From positions 1,488,001 to 1,552,000 of the forward strand of contig OZ245731.1 of the NCBI GenBank assembly GCA_965227155.1: 64,000 nt of DNA. Direction: 5' to 3'. A program made the position numbers and the translations under genes. The notes below the pieces were generated by a model that did no database searches, was not told where the DNA came from, and saw nothing but the letters and a program-made list of their open reading frames with translations. This document shows positions 43,691 through 52,840 of this stretch, piece after piece (positions within the stretch are counted from its first letter, which is position 1; the number at the start of each line of letters is the position of its first letter). The DNA is from UBA6059 sp965227155. Its GTDB lineage: Bacteria > Bacteroidota > Bacteroidia > Cytophagales > Cyclobacteriaceae.

Positions 43691-44607
43691 TCTTTGTTCA
43701 GTTTACTGATTTTAAATTCATTTAAAAATCGGGTTGCCTCTTCTATATTTTGAAATTCAAAGGTGCTGCTTTCTCCTATATTATCATGAATCTCCATTTT
43801 TACCAATGTGACATGAGCATGTGAATGTAACGGATCAGCATCCAAACGATTGCCAGCGGCCTGCCTTATTTCCGCTTCCGAGTTTACCTTGGAGAGACTC
43901 ACCTCCTTGCGTCTGATGCGCCCACAGTAGGTACATTTATAATGCTGCCGCAATTCCCCATCGTGAATGGCTGTGGCAGGTTTCAGAACTTCCTCTTTTT
44001 CCAGCTTCAGCGTCATGAAACCACATCGATCGCATTCCAGCGCTTTGAGACGACCATCATATTTTTCTATTTGTGTATCGCCTGTTTCTTCATCTATCCA
44101 CACATCATAGTCTACAGAGAAAACATCCTCCTCAGCCTGCATACCCTCATCGAGGTAAGCGTCTTCCTCTTCCTCGCTGAGTAGCTTCATTTTGTTGCCT
44201 GTCTTGGGATTTTTTCTGGGTGTGTAGCGCAGTTTATGCAGCTTTTTGCTTACTCTGGTAGGATAATAATACCTGAAAATAAGATAGGCTACATAACCGT
44301 AGAGGGTACCAATAGCTACTGCAATAAAAAAACGAATGAAAAACCAAACTATACTCAGTGCTACGGTCTCACTTTTGTAAGTGTTGGCTACCAGCATAAT
44401 GGCCACTGCGATTGCAAAATGACTGATCTGCAGCAATTTCACTTCATACTTGCTTACAAAATCATGCTTATCCTTAAGTGTTTTTTTTACAAAGTAAGAC
44501 ACCTTGAAATAGATGTAAACCAGTACTGAAAAGACTACTGCTGAGGCCGCCAAAATAAACATGGCGGTATTCCATGATTCCAGAAAAGTAAGTTTTGAGT
44601 CTCCCAT
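43687..44607 (-). CDS. Membrane protein with cytoplasmic zinc-ribbon domain
   Basis: 306 residues with three or four N-terminal hydrophobic helices (about 10-125), an acidic linker (LLSEEEEDAYLDEGMQ), and a zinc-ribbon formed by CDRC and CTYC pairs about 38 residues apart. The C-terminus repeats short VKMEIHDN-type strands. No family name recognised. A TAGCTTTG -7 box lies 28 bases upstream on the minus strand (44636-44643). Co-transcribed with the DUF2141 gene. Confidence 0.7.
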   Translation of the reverse strand: MGDSKLTFLESWNTAMFILAASAVVFSVLVYIYFKVSYFVKKTLKDKHDFVSKYEVKLLQISHFAIAVAIMLVANTYKSETVALSIVWFFIRFFIAVAIGTLYGYVAYLIFRYYYPTRVSKKLHKLRYTPRKNPKTGNKMKLLSEEEEDAYLDEGMQAEEDVFSVDYDVWIDEETGDTQIEKYDGRLKALECDRCGFMTLKLEKEEVLKPATAIHDGELRQHYKCTYCGRIRRKEVSLSKVNSEAEIRQAAGNRLDADPLHSHAHVTLVKMEIHDNIGESSTFEFQNIEEATRFLNEFKISKLNKD

Positions 44608-44698
44608 GTCTTCTAAAAATTTAGGATATCGTTGACAAAGCTAATAATTCACACTCTACTAATAGAAAACATGATTGGCATTCAATAAATTCGGCATT

Positions 44699-45892
44699 AT
44701 GAGCACAAGTTCAATCACATTTGCCCCTGGTAGCACCTCAAAACCAGCCGTACAGCGTCATATCGATCTACCAAAAAATGCGCACATCGCTGTACTGGGT
44801 GCAGGGGTGTTTGGTGGGTGGACAGCCCTGATGCTACTGGAAAAAGGATTCCGGGTGACCTTGATTGATCCCTGGGGGCCGGGCAACAGTAGGGCCAGCT
44901 CTGGAGGTGAATCCCGCCTGATCCGCATGATCTACGGTGGCGATGGATTTTACACCAGGCTGGCTACCAGAGCCTATGTGCTTTGGGAAGCCTATCAGGA
45001 GCGTTTTGGCGTACAATGCCTGTACCCTACTGGCAACCTGTGGATGTCAGCCGAAGCTGACCCTATGATTGACCTTGCATGCAGCTATCTGGATGAAGTC
45101 CAACTTCCTTATGAAAAATTGAATCCAGCTGAAGTTACTGAACGATTTCCCGGAATAAATATTGAGGGGCTCAAACACATTGTGCATGAGCAAAAAACCG
45201 GCTATCTACTTGCCAGAGAATCTTGTGTGGCAGTGCGGGATTTTTTTGTGCAGCAGGGAGGTCAGTATTTACAAAAACTGCCCGATATGAATGCCCTGCT
45301 TGATAATGGCAAGACTCTGCGCCTTGAAGATGGCAGTCAAATAGAAGCTGATGCATTTATTTGTGCTTGCGGGCCCTGGCTACCGCAGCTTTTCCCCGAG
45401 TGGCTGGCACCCCATTTATCAGTAACAAGGCAGGAAATTTATTATTTCGGCATTCCTGCCAAACAAGCAGCATCATTGGAAAAGCTTCCCACCTGGATTA
45501 TTCAGGAAGAAGAGCAATCCTTTTATGGGGTGCCTTCTACAAAACATCGAGGCTTTAAAGTAGCCACAGATCAACGAGGCGGAAGTTTTGACCCCACGCA
45601 GGGTGACAGAACACCTACAACTGCTTTAGTGGAAGCCGCCAGGTCATTCCTCGCCAAAAGATTTTATGGAATGGAAAATGCACCGCTTCTTGAAGCCAGG
45701 GTTTGTCAATATTCCAATACTGCCAATGGACATTTTATTTTTGATAGGCATCCCAACCAAAAAAATATTTTTGTGCTTGGTGGAGGCTCAGGCCATGGCT
45801 TTAAGCACGGGCCAGCCGTAGGTGAATTGATTGCCCAGGCTTTTTCAGGAGATCAGGCCATGCCTCACGAGTGGCTGTTACCGAATACTTAG
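44699..45892 (+). CDS. FAD-dependent oxidoreductase, DAO family (sarcosine/N-methyl amino acid oxidase-like)
   Basis: 397 residues. FAD-binding VLGAGVFGGWTALMLLEKG near the N-terminus, SGGESRLIRMIYGGDGFYTRLA, and a C-terminal FAD loop GGGSGHGFKHGPAVGE like that of monomeric sarcosine oxidase. It likely oxidises an N-methylated or secondary amine; substrate unproven. ATG at 44699 is preferred to a TTG at 44675. The stop overlaps the convergent gene end by 15 bases. Confidence 0.88.
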   Translation: MSTSSITFAPGSTSKPAVQRHIDLPKNAHIAVLGAGVFGGWTALMLLEKGFRVTLIDPWGPGNSRASSGGESRLIRMIYGGDGFYTRLATRAYVLWEAYQERFGVQCLYPTGNLWMSAEADPMIDLACSYLDEVQLPYEKLNPAEVTERFPGINIEGLKHIVHEQKTGYLLARESCVAVRDFFVQQGGQYLQKLPDMNALLDNGKTLRLEDGSQIEADAFICACGPWLPQLFPEWLAPHLSVTRQEIYYFGIPAKQAASLEKLPTWIIQEEEQSFYGVPSTKHRGFKVATDQRGGSFDPTQGDRTPTTALVEAARSFLAKRFYGMENAPLLEARVCQYSNTANGHFIFDRHPNQKNIFVLGGGSGHGFKHGPAVGELIAQAFSGDQAMPHEWLLPNT

Positions 45893-46522
45893 GGCTACTT
45901 CATCTGCTGCCAGCATTTCATTCAGGTGATACACGCATCGCGCTTCACCACGGGGGCTTTCAATTTTGATACTATAGCGCTTTAGCACTCTACGCAGATC
46001 TTTCCTTGAGATATCAAAGATTTTCAAAATTTGCTTTTCGAAATTCTTAATTTCTTCCAGCCTGTTATCATAATAAAGGTAATATTTCACAAGATCTATG
46101 GCTTTAGTGTTGCCTGCTATGCCAATATTGCCTTGATATTGAGAGAGGTTTTCAAAGGTTCCTTTTTTCAAATATGTAACCGGGCCAACTATAATTTCTT
46201 CAAACATTTCCCGTACTTCAAAACCATATTTATTAGTAACCGGGTAATTCGCATAAATATGGGTCACGCGGGTATCTCTATTAAAAATCTTTACCGTATC
46301 CACTTGATGCGTGGCAAATGTTTTGACCTGACCGGTTTCTTCAGATTTAAGATATACCACATCATATCGGTCATCATAGGCCACCAACCCTCGAAAATGA
46401 TTTTCTTGGGCCATAATGAACCCCTTATGCCAGTCATAATCATTCATATTGATCTTCTGTGCCTGCATTGCCAGCGGCATGAGCAACATGAGTTTGATGA
46501 TGAGAACAAGAGAAAATTTCAT
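45878..46522 (-). CDS. Hypothetical exported protein (214 aa)
   Basis: Signal peptide (MKFSLVLIIKLMLLMPLAMQAQ) followed by a 190-residue soluble domain. VYLKSEETGQVKTFATHQVDTVKIFN suggests a beta-sheet core; the C-terminal part is helical and basic (ISRKDLRRVLKRYSIKIE). No family recognised. Convergent with the FAD oxidoreductase gene, with a 15-base overlap. Confidence 0.75.
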   Translation of the reverse strand: MKFSLVLIIKLMLLMPLAMQAQKINMNDYDWHKGFIMAQENHFRGLVAYDDRYDVVYLKSEETGQVKTFATHQVDTVKIFNRDTRVTHIYANYPVTNKYGFEVREMFEEIIVGPVTYLKKGTFENLSQYQGNIGIAGNTKAIDLVKYYLYYDNRLEEIKNFEKQILKIFDISRKDLRRVLKRYSIKIESPRGEARCVYHLNEMLAADEVALSIR

Positions 46523-46610
46523 AATGTGTAGCCTAAACAGATTGCTAATCCTATACCCTCATATCGTAGAGGTTAACTATATTGTTTAAAAATAGTAATA
46601 AGCTGACGTA

Positions 46611-47597
46611 ATGAATAAGTACAGATGGGGAATAGTTGGCCTTGGGAAGATCGCCCACAAATTTGCAGAGGCCCTAAAAACTTTTTCTAATGCAGAGCTA
46701 CTGGCTGTTGCCTCCAGGAATATTGACAATGCTGAAAATTTTGCCTATCAGCATAAATCCAACCGCTATTATGGTAGCTACGAAGATTTAGCTGATGATC
46801 CGGAGGTTGATGTAGTGTACATCGCTACACCGCACCATCGACATGCAGAGTTATCAAAAATGTGCCTGGAAAAGGGCAAGCATGTAGTTTGTGAAAAACC
46901 ATTTGCAGTAAACGAGAAAGAAGCCGGAGAGGTCTATGCACTGGCCAAATCTAAGGGACTCTTCGTGATGGAGGCCCTCTGGACAAGGTTTTTACCTACC
47001 TACATTAAGGCTAAAGAGCTCGTAGAGTCTGGTGAGCTGGGCAAAGTGATCTCATTATTCTCTGATTTTGGATTTAAAGCCAAATTCGACCCTTCCAGCA
47101 GATTATTCAACAGGGAACTCGCCGGAGGGTCACTCCTGGACGTAGGGATTTACCCTGTTTTTTATGCCCTTACCTTATTGGGAGAGCCTAAACATATCAA
47201 AGCCACTGCTGTGATCGGCTACACCAATGTAGATGAGCAATGTGCTATTATTTTCGATTATGGCAATGGAGTACTGGCGCAGCTGTTTTGCTCATTAATT
47301 TCAAACAACACACAGGAGACCAGCATCCATGGTGATAAAAGCAGGTTGCTGATCCACCACCCATCCCACGGGCTTACTACCATGAGCCTGATCCAGGATT
47401 GGAAGCTGAGGGGCCATGTGAAAGTGAAATACACAGGAAACGGATTCAACTATCAGATAGAAGAGGTTCACCGCTGCCTGGGTGCCGGCCTCAATGAGTC
47501 CCCCTCTTGGACTTCAGAAGATAGCCTTCGGCTCATGCGTACGCTTGATCGGATAAGAGCAGAAATTGGATTAAAGTACGATCAGGATAAGGCCTAA
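46611..47597 (+). CDS. Gfo/Idh/MocA family NAD(P)-dependent oxidoreductase
   Basis: 328 residues: N-terminal Rossmann GIVGLGKIAHKFAEAL, the family EKPFAVNEKEAGE motif (catalytic Lys region), and the C-terminal beta-sheet domain with FDPSSRLFNRELAGGSLLDVGIYP. Members act on sugars, inositols or trans-dihydrodiols; the overall pattern is close to the dihydrodiol dehydrogenase-like group. Convergent with the YdiJ-like gene, with a 4-base overlap. Confidence 0.92.
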   Translation: MNKYRWGIVGLGKIAHKFAEALKTFSNAELLAVASRNIDNAENFAYQHKSNRYYGSYEDLADDPEVDVVYIATPHHRHAELSKMCLEKGKHVVCEKPFAVNEKEAGEVYALAKSKGLFVMEALWTRFLPTYIKAKELVESGELGKVISLFSDFGFKAKFDPSSRLFNRELAGGSLLDVGIYPVFYALTLLGEPKHIKATAVIGYTNVDEQCAIIFDYGNGVLAQLFCSLISNNTQETSIHGDKSRLLIHHPSHGLTTMSLIQDWKLRGHVKVKYTGNGFNYQIEEVHRCLGAGLNESPSWTSEDSLRLMRTLDRIRAEIGLKYDQDKA

Positions 47598-50545
47598 ATA
47601 AGCGCTTCGTAAAGTATCTCCACCGGATGCTGCGCTTTTACGCCCGTGCCATCCAAAATCTGGTGGCGACAACTTGTGCCCGCTGCAGCAATAATGGTTT
47701 CCGAACTTTGCTTGCGGATCGTAGGAAAGAGCACCAACTCCCCAATCTGCATCGACAGCTCGTAATGATCCTTTTCATAGCCAAAAGAACCGGCCATGCC
47801 ACAGCAACCCGATGGGATCATGTGCACTTCGTAGTTGGCTGGCAGCGTCAATAGCTTTTTGGTTGGTGTCATCGATGATATCGCCTTCTGATGGCAATGC
47901 CCATGCACTTTAATGAGGCGCTTCTCAGTGTTGAAATTCTTAGTTGCCAAATGCCCCTTATCTGCTAATTTGGCCAAATATTCTTCTATGGTATAAGTAT
48001 GCTCTGCCAGTTTTGCGGCTTTTGCTTTCAATGAGGGGCTGCATAGATCAGGGTATTCGTCCCTAAAAGAAAGTATCGCCGAGGGCTCTATACCTACCAA
48101 CGGCTTTTCAGCGCTGACCTTATTATGCAATAGCTCAATATTTCGGTCAATAATTTCGCGGGCCTGAATCAGCAAGCCTTTTGACAAATAAGTACGGGCG
48201 CTTTCAAGATGCTCTGGCAGGTGCACTTTGTAGTTGATATGATCGAGCAGTTTGATGGCCTTTATGCCGACCAGGGTATCATTGAAATTGGTGAATTCAT
48301 CGCAAAAGAAATTCACCTCTCCAATGACCTGATCCGTGTAAGTTTTAGGCTTGAACTTCTTTTTAAACCATTTCTCCAGGGTGGAAGAATGCAACCTGGG
48401 CAATGATCGCTGAGGTGCAAATCCCGAGATTTTCTTGATCAACTGGCCAGTCGGTTGAAAGCCGGTAATGAAGTTATATGCCCATGGGGCGATGGAGGCA
48501 AGTTTATTGGCTTTGGTAAAACTGGCAACAATTTTTACGGTTCGGGGTACACCATTGGCATCATAATAATGCTGGAGAAATTCCCCTTTTAGCTTTGCCA
48601 GATCCACATTAGATGGACACTCAGACTTGCATCCCTTGCAGCTTAGGCACAAGTCCATCACTTCTTTGATCTCTTCATGATCAAAAGGATTGTCCTTTGT
48701 GGAATGGGTAAGCATCTCCCGGAGGATGTTGGCCCTGGCCCTGGTCGTTTCCTTTTCATTGCGCGTTGCCATGTAGCTGGGGCACATGGTACCTCCTGAA
48801 AGGTGCGACTTGCGACAATCCCCTGATCCATTACATTGCTCAGCAGCTCGAATTACACCCTGGTATTTATTCCAGTCGTAATAGGTATTCAGCATGGGCG
48901 TCTCCTGACCAGGAGTGTACCTAAGCTGGGTATCCATGGGCGGGGTATCGATAATTTTCCCCGGGTTGAAAATATTTTGAGGATCCCAGGCCTCTTTTAT
49001 CTGGCGAAGCAATTGATAGTTGTGCTCTCCTACCATCTGCTGGATAAATTCCCCTCGCAGGCGGCCATCTCCGTGTTCTCCACTAAGCGAGCCTCTGTAT
49101 TTTTTCACCAGGATGGCAATTTCTTCAGCTATGACCCTGAAAAGCCTGGTACCTTCTTCGGTTTTCAGATTTAAAATAGGCCTTAGGTGAAGTTCCCCAC
49201 TGCCAGCATGGGCATAATGCACACAATGCAAACCATAGCGGGCAAGGATTTTATTGAATTCTGCTATATAATCAGGTAGGTCTGCAACGTCTACCGCTGT
49301 ATCTTCAATGACCGGTACCGGCTTAGCATCTCCGGGGATATTGGCCAACAATCCAAGACCCGCTTTCCTAAGATTCCATACTTTTGGAATGTCATCACCC
49401 GTAATAACCGGGTAATATTGCCCCAACTCTTCCTTCTTTAAGTGAGCCACCATCTGCTTCACCTGAAAGTCTAGCTCCTCCTCGTTTTCGTGGGCAATTT
49501 CTACTACCAGTATCGCGGCAGGATCGCCTTTCACAAAAAATCTGTTCTTCCGATAAAGAGTGTTTTCTTTAGTACAATCAAGGATATACTTATCCATCAA
49601 TTCAGATGCCTGTGGATTGTACTTTAGCGCCACTAAATTGGCTTCCAAAGATTCCCTAATGCTATCGCAATGAATGCATACCAGTGCTTTATGACGGGGT
49701 GGCAGCGTACGGAGTGCCAGCTTTGCCTCTGTTATAAATGCCAGCGTACCCTCTGAACCGGCAATCAGCTGACAAAAGTTGAAAGGGTCACCGCCCTCAT
49801 GAAAAGGCTGGGTATATGACAATAAGTCAAGCGCATATCCTGTATTTCTACGGTGGATTGAAGGTTTTGGAAACTCCTTTCGAATTTCCTCCACATTTTC
49901 TTCATCCATCAGGATTTCCTGTACCGTCCTGTAAATATTGGTTTCAAACTCAGATTCGTTTGAAGTACCTGAGCATTTTTTTAGAAATGCCTCATGGTCA
50001 ACGGCATTAAAATAGGTCAAAGCACCATTGGCCAAAAATGCCTTTACTTCCAGCAAATGATCTCTGGTGCTGCCATAAACTACTGAATTGGCACCACATG
50101 AATTATTACCAATCATACCGCCAATCATGGCCCTATTGGCTGTAGAGGTTTCAGGCCCAAAATAAAGGCCATATTTTGCCAGATGCTTATTGAGGTCATC
50201 GCGGATTACTCCTGGTTGCACACGCACCCATTTTTCATCTTCATTAACCTCCAGTACCTGGTTAAAATATTTACTTACATCCACCACAATACCACTACCT
50301 ACTACCTGACCGGCCAGTGAGGTGCCGGCGGTACGGGGTATCAAGGGGGTATTATTGTCCCTGGCAAAATCAATGAGCGTTTTTACATCAGACTCGTCCC
50401 TTGGCATAGCTACTGCCAGAGGCATTTCACGGTAGGCAGATGCGTCGGTAGCGTAAAGCCGACGCATCGTCTCGTCAAAATAAAACTCTCCTTTTAATCT
50501 CTTACCCAGCGGCCCCAGCAAATCTTTTTCCAATCTCCTCTCCAC
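47594..50545 (-). CDS. YdiJ-like FAD-linked oxidase / Fe-S fusion protein (D-2-hydroxy acid dehydrogenase type)
   Basis: 983 residues fusing a GlcD-like flavin half to a GlcF-like Fe-S half. FAD-binding: PRTAGTSLAGQVVGSGIVVD and GGMIGNNSCGANSVVYGST; the cap domain follows with GELHLRPILNL and LSGEHGDGRLRG. Then CLSCKGCKSECPSNVDLA (4Fe-4S) and CCG-type HGHCHQKAISS and PSGCCGMAGSFGYE motifs. Relatives oxidise D-2-hydroxyglutarate or D-lactate. The start is GTG at 50545; a TAAATTTG -7 box ends 5 bases upstream. The intergenic gap to glgB is only 32 bases. Confidence 0.92.
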   Translation of the reverse strand: MERRLEKDLLGPLGKRLKGEFYFDETMRRLYATDASAYREMPLAVAMPRDESDVKTLIDFARDNNTPLIPRTAGTSLAGQVVGSGIVVDVSKYFNQVLEVNEDEKWVRVQPGVIRDDLNKHLAKYGLYFGPETSTANRAMIGGMIGNNSCGANSVVYGSTRDHLLEVKAFLANGALTYFNAVDHEAFLKKCSGTSNESEFETNIYRTVQEILMDEENVEEIRKEFPKPSIHRRNTGYALDLLSYTQPFHEGGDPFNFCQLIAGSEGTLAFITEAKLALRTLPPRHKALVCIHCDSIRESLEANLVALKYNPQASELMDKYILDCTKENTLYRKNRFFVKGDPAAILVVEIAHENEEELDFQVKQMVAHLKKEELGQYYPVITGDDIPKVWNLRKAGLGLLANIPGDAKPVPVIEDTAVDVADLPDYIAEFNKILARYGLHCVHYAHAGSGELHLRPILNLKTEEGTRLFRVIAEEIAILVKKYRGSLSGEHGDGRLRGEFIQQMVGEHNYQLLRQIKEAWDPQNIFNPGKIIDTPPMDTQLRYTPGQETPMLNTYYDWNKYQGVIRAAEQCNGSGDCRKSHLSGGTMCPSYMATRNEKETTRARANILREMLTHSTKDNPFDHEEIKEVMDLCLSCKGCKSECPSNVDLAKLKGEFLQHYYDANGVPRTVKIVASFTKANKLASIAPWAYNFITGFQPTGQLIKKISGFAPQRSLPRLHSSTLEKWFKKKFKPKTYTDQVIGEVNFFCDEFTNFNDTLVGIKAIKLLDHINYKVHLPEHLESARTYLSKGLLIQAREIIDRNIELLHNKVSAEKPLVGIEPSAILSFRDEYPDLCSPSLKAKAAKLAEHTYTIEEYLAKLADKGHLATKNFNTEKRLIKVHGHCHQKAISSMTPTKKLLTLPANYEVHMIPSGCCGMAGSFGYEKDHYELSMQIGELVLFPTIRKQSSETIIAAAGTSCRHQILDGTGVKAQHPVEILYEALI

Positions 50546-50550
50546 GGGTG

Positions 50551-50558
50551 CAAATTTA
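50551..50558 (-). promoter_or_regulatory. Candidate -7 box upstream of the YdiJ-like gene
   Basis: TAAATTTG on the minus strand, five bases before the GTG start; suggests leaderless transcription independent of glgB. No -33 TTTG at standard spacing. Confidence 0.4.
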
Positions 50559-50577
50559 GCCTATAAATAGCACGATT

Positions 50578-52596
50578 TTAAGACAACTTCTTTAGAATTA
50601 AGCAAGTACGGTTTGGCAGATACACACTTAAAAAATGTTCTCCAAATAGGGTCACGGTTGGGTACGACATCACATCATCCACCCGGTTAAACCCGCCGTA
50701 TTTTTCATGGTCGCTATTCAAGAGTACCTTGTATTTCCCTGATTTTTCTACTTTAAAGCGGTAGTCGGGAATTGAGTTGGTTGGGTGAAAATTGATACAG
50801 AAAATCAAATTGGCCCGCTCAAAAATGATCGTCTTATTATCCATGTCCATGTTGAGTTGCTGGCCCGGCAGGCTGGATAGCACATGATTTTCTTTTACCG
50901 CCCTGATCAAGTCCCGGTCGAAGTTATTGAGGTATTTATATTTAAGATCCTCATTGTGAAGCAGAGACCATTGTCTGCGAGCATATTTGTAGCTCCAGTT
51001 ATTGCCTTCCCTGGGAAAATCGATCCACTCGGGGTGGCCAAATTCATTGCCTATGAAATTGAGATACCCTTCACCTCCAAGAGACATAGAAATGGCGCGG
51101 ATCAACTTAAGCAGAGCTATGCCTCTATCGATCACCAGGTTTTCATGATCCACATGCATGCTGAAGTACATTTCCTTATCCATCAGCCAAAAGGCCAGTG
51201 TTTTATCCCCGACCAAAGCCTGGTCGTGCGATTCTGCATAGGCTATGGTTCGCTCACCATACCGCCTGTTTGCCATCACTCCCCAAATCTCATGGATGTT
51301 CCAATCCTCGTCTTTTTTCTCCTTCAGCGTTTTGATCCAATAATCGGGTATACCCATGGCCAGTCTGAAATCAAAACCCAGTCCACCATCTTTCACTGGT
51401 CTGCATAAACCAGGCATGCCGCTCATATCCTCGGCAATTAGAATCGAGCTCGGCTTTATCTCTTTGGCGAGTGTAGCTGCCAGCTGCATATAAACCAGCA
51501 CATCCCAATCAACCCCTTCCTTGAAATACTTATCATAATTATCGAAGCTGATATTGCCATGGTGGAAATAAAGCATGGAAGTCACCCCATCGTATCGGAA
51601 TCCGTCAAAATGAAATTCCTCCAACCAGTAGCGCACATTACTCAAGAGAAATTGAAGTACTTCTGTTTTACCATAATCAAAAAGCTTGGAATCCCAGCCT
51701 TCATGATAGCCTCTTCCTCCTGGATGGAAATACTGGTGATCAGACCCGTCAAATTCATTGAGCCCTTCGGCAATATTTTTAACTGCATGGCTATGAACAA
51801 TATCCATGATCACTGCAATTCCCAACTCATGGGCCTTGTTGATCATATATCTGAGATCATCAGGTGTACCAAAACGGCTGGAAGGCGCAAAAAAGCTGCT
51901 CACATGATAGCCAAACGACCCATAATAAGGATGTTCCTGAACGGCCATTACCTGTATGGCATTGTAACCATTATCTTTAATATGTGGCAAAATATTGTCA
52001 GCAAACTCCCGGTAGGTACCCAGGCCTTCCTTTTCCTGGGCCATCCCTACATGGCATTCATAGATCACAGGCTGCTCATATGCCATCGATCCATCAAAAT
52101 TTGCATCAGTCCACTCGAATGATTGCTCAGGTGCATATATTTCACCGACAAAGTCTACACTCCCCTCCGGCTGCACTGCATATTTAATATAGGCCGGGAC
52201 TCTGTCCCTTGCATTCTTTTCTGAGACTACATGTACTTTCACTTTGGTACCATGACCCAGGTTTTTATGGTCTTTGTCAGCCAGAAAAATCTCCCAGACG
52301 CCATTCTCAGCTTTGATCAGTGGATGTGATGTACGGTCCCAGCCGTTAAATTCCCCTATCAGAAACAATGCTTTTGCAGCCGGCGCCCACTCGCGATACC
52401 ACCAGCCTTTTTTGCGGGTGTCATAGTTGAATCCAAAAAATTTATAGGCATGGGCAAATTTTTTAAGCCCTCCATGATACTGTTTAATATCTTTTAACTT
52501 GTCTTTGAAGCGATCTATTCTGGCTTGTATTTCCTCTTTTTGAGATTCCAACCAGGGGTCATCTTTTACTAGTTGAGGCATTTTTTGCTTTGCCAT
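50578..52596 (-). CDS. glgB: 1,4-alpha-glucan branching enzyme, eukaryote-like subfamily (GH13_8 type)
   Basis: Introduces alpha-1,6 branches into glycogen. 672 residues: CBM48 domain (WYREWAPAAKALFLIGEFNGW), then the GH13 barrel with MDIVHSHAVKN, FDGFRYDGVTSML (nucleophile Asp), ILIAEDMSGMPG (acid Glu) and YAESHDQALVGDK, and an all-beta C-terminal domain. The short N-terminus and motifs are closer to the eukaryotic/GH13_8 type than to the enterobacterial GlgB (GH13_9). No other glycogen gene is adjacent. Confidence 0.92.
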   Translation of the reverse strand: MAKQKMPQLVKDDPWLESQKEEIQARIDRFKDKLKDIKQYHGGLKKFAHAYKFFGFNYDTRKKGWWYREWAPAAKALFLIGEFNGWDRTSHPLIKAENGVWEIFLADKDHKNLGHGTKVKVHVVSEKNARDRVPAYIKYAVQPEGSVDFVGEIYAPEQSFEWTDANFDGSMAYEQPVIYECHVGMAQEKEGLGTYREFADNILPHIKDNGYNAIQVMAVQEHPYYGSFGYHVSSFFAPSSRFGTPDDLRYMINKAHELGIAVIMDIVHSHAVKNIAEGLNEFDGSDHQYFHPGGRGYHEGWDSKLFDYGKTEVLQFLLSNVRYWLEEFHFDGFRYDGVTSMLYFHHGNISFDNYDKYFKEGVDWDVLVYMQLAATLAKEIKPSSILIAEDMSGMPGLCRPVKDGGLGFDFRLAMGIPDYWIKTLKEKKDEDWNIHEIWGVMANRRYGERTIAYAESHDQALVGDKTLAFWLMDKEMYFSMHVDHENLVIDRGIALLKLIRAISMSLGGEGYLNFIGNEFGHPEWIDFPREGNNWSYKYARRQWSLLHNEDLKYKYLNNFDRDLIRAVKENHVLSSLPGQQLNMDMDNKTIIFERANLIFCINFHPTNSIPDYRFKVEKSGKYKVLLNSDHEKYGGFNRVDDVMSYPTVTLFGEHFLSVYLPNRTCLILKKLS

Positions 52597-52649
52597 AGTT
52601 TAAGTTTTAATGGTATATTAAAGATGAAGTATGATTAGGGTTTAAAAAG

Positions 52650-52667
52650 ATTGCGCAATCGCGCGAT
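52650..52667. repeat. Two overlapping 10-bp palindromes upstream of glgB
   Basis: ATTGCGCAAT and ATCGCGCGAT overlap by two bases (about 52650-52667) in an otherwise AT-rich spacer between the divergent glgB and ctp genes. Possibly a regulator site; untested. Confidence 0.3.
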
Positions 52668-52840
52668 TATAAAATGTAGACTTTTCCCTAACCATCACAG
52701 ACAAATATTTATTTACATGAAAATAACCGTACGTCCCATAAAACACAAAGAAACAGGGGAATTACTTAAATAGTTAAATTTGAATAAAAATGAATAGTTC
52801 TGGTGTTTTTTACGTTAGAGCTAGACATAACCATTAGTTT

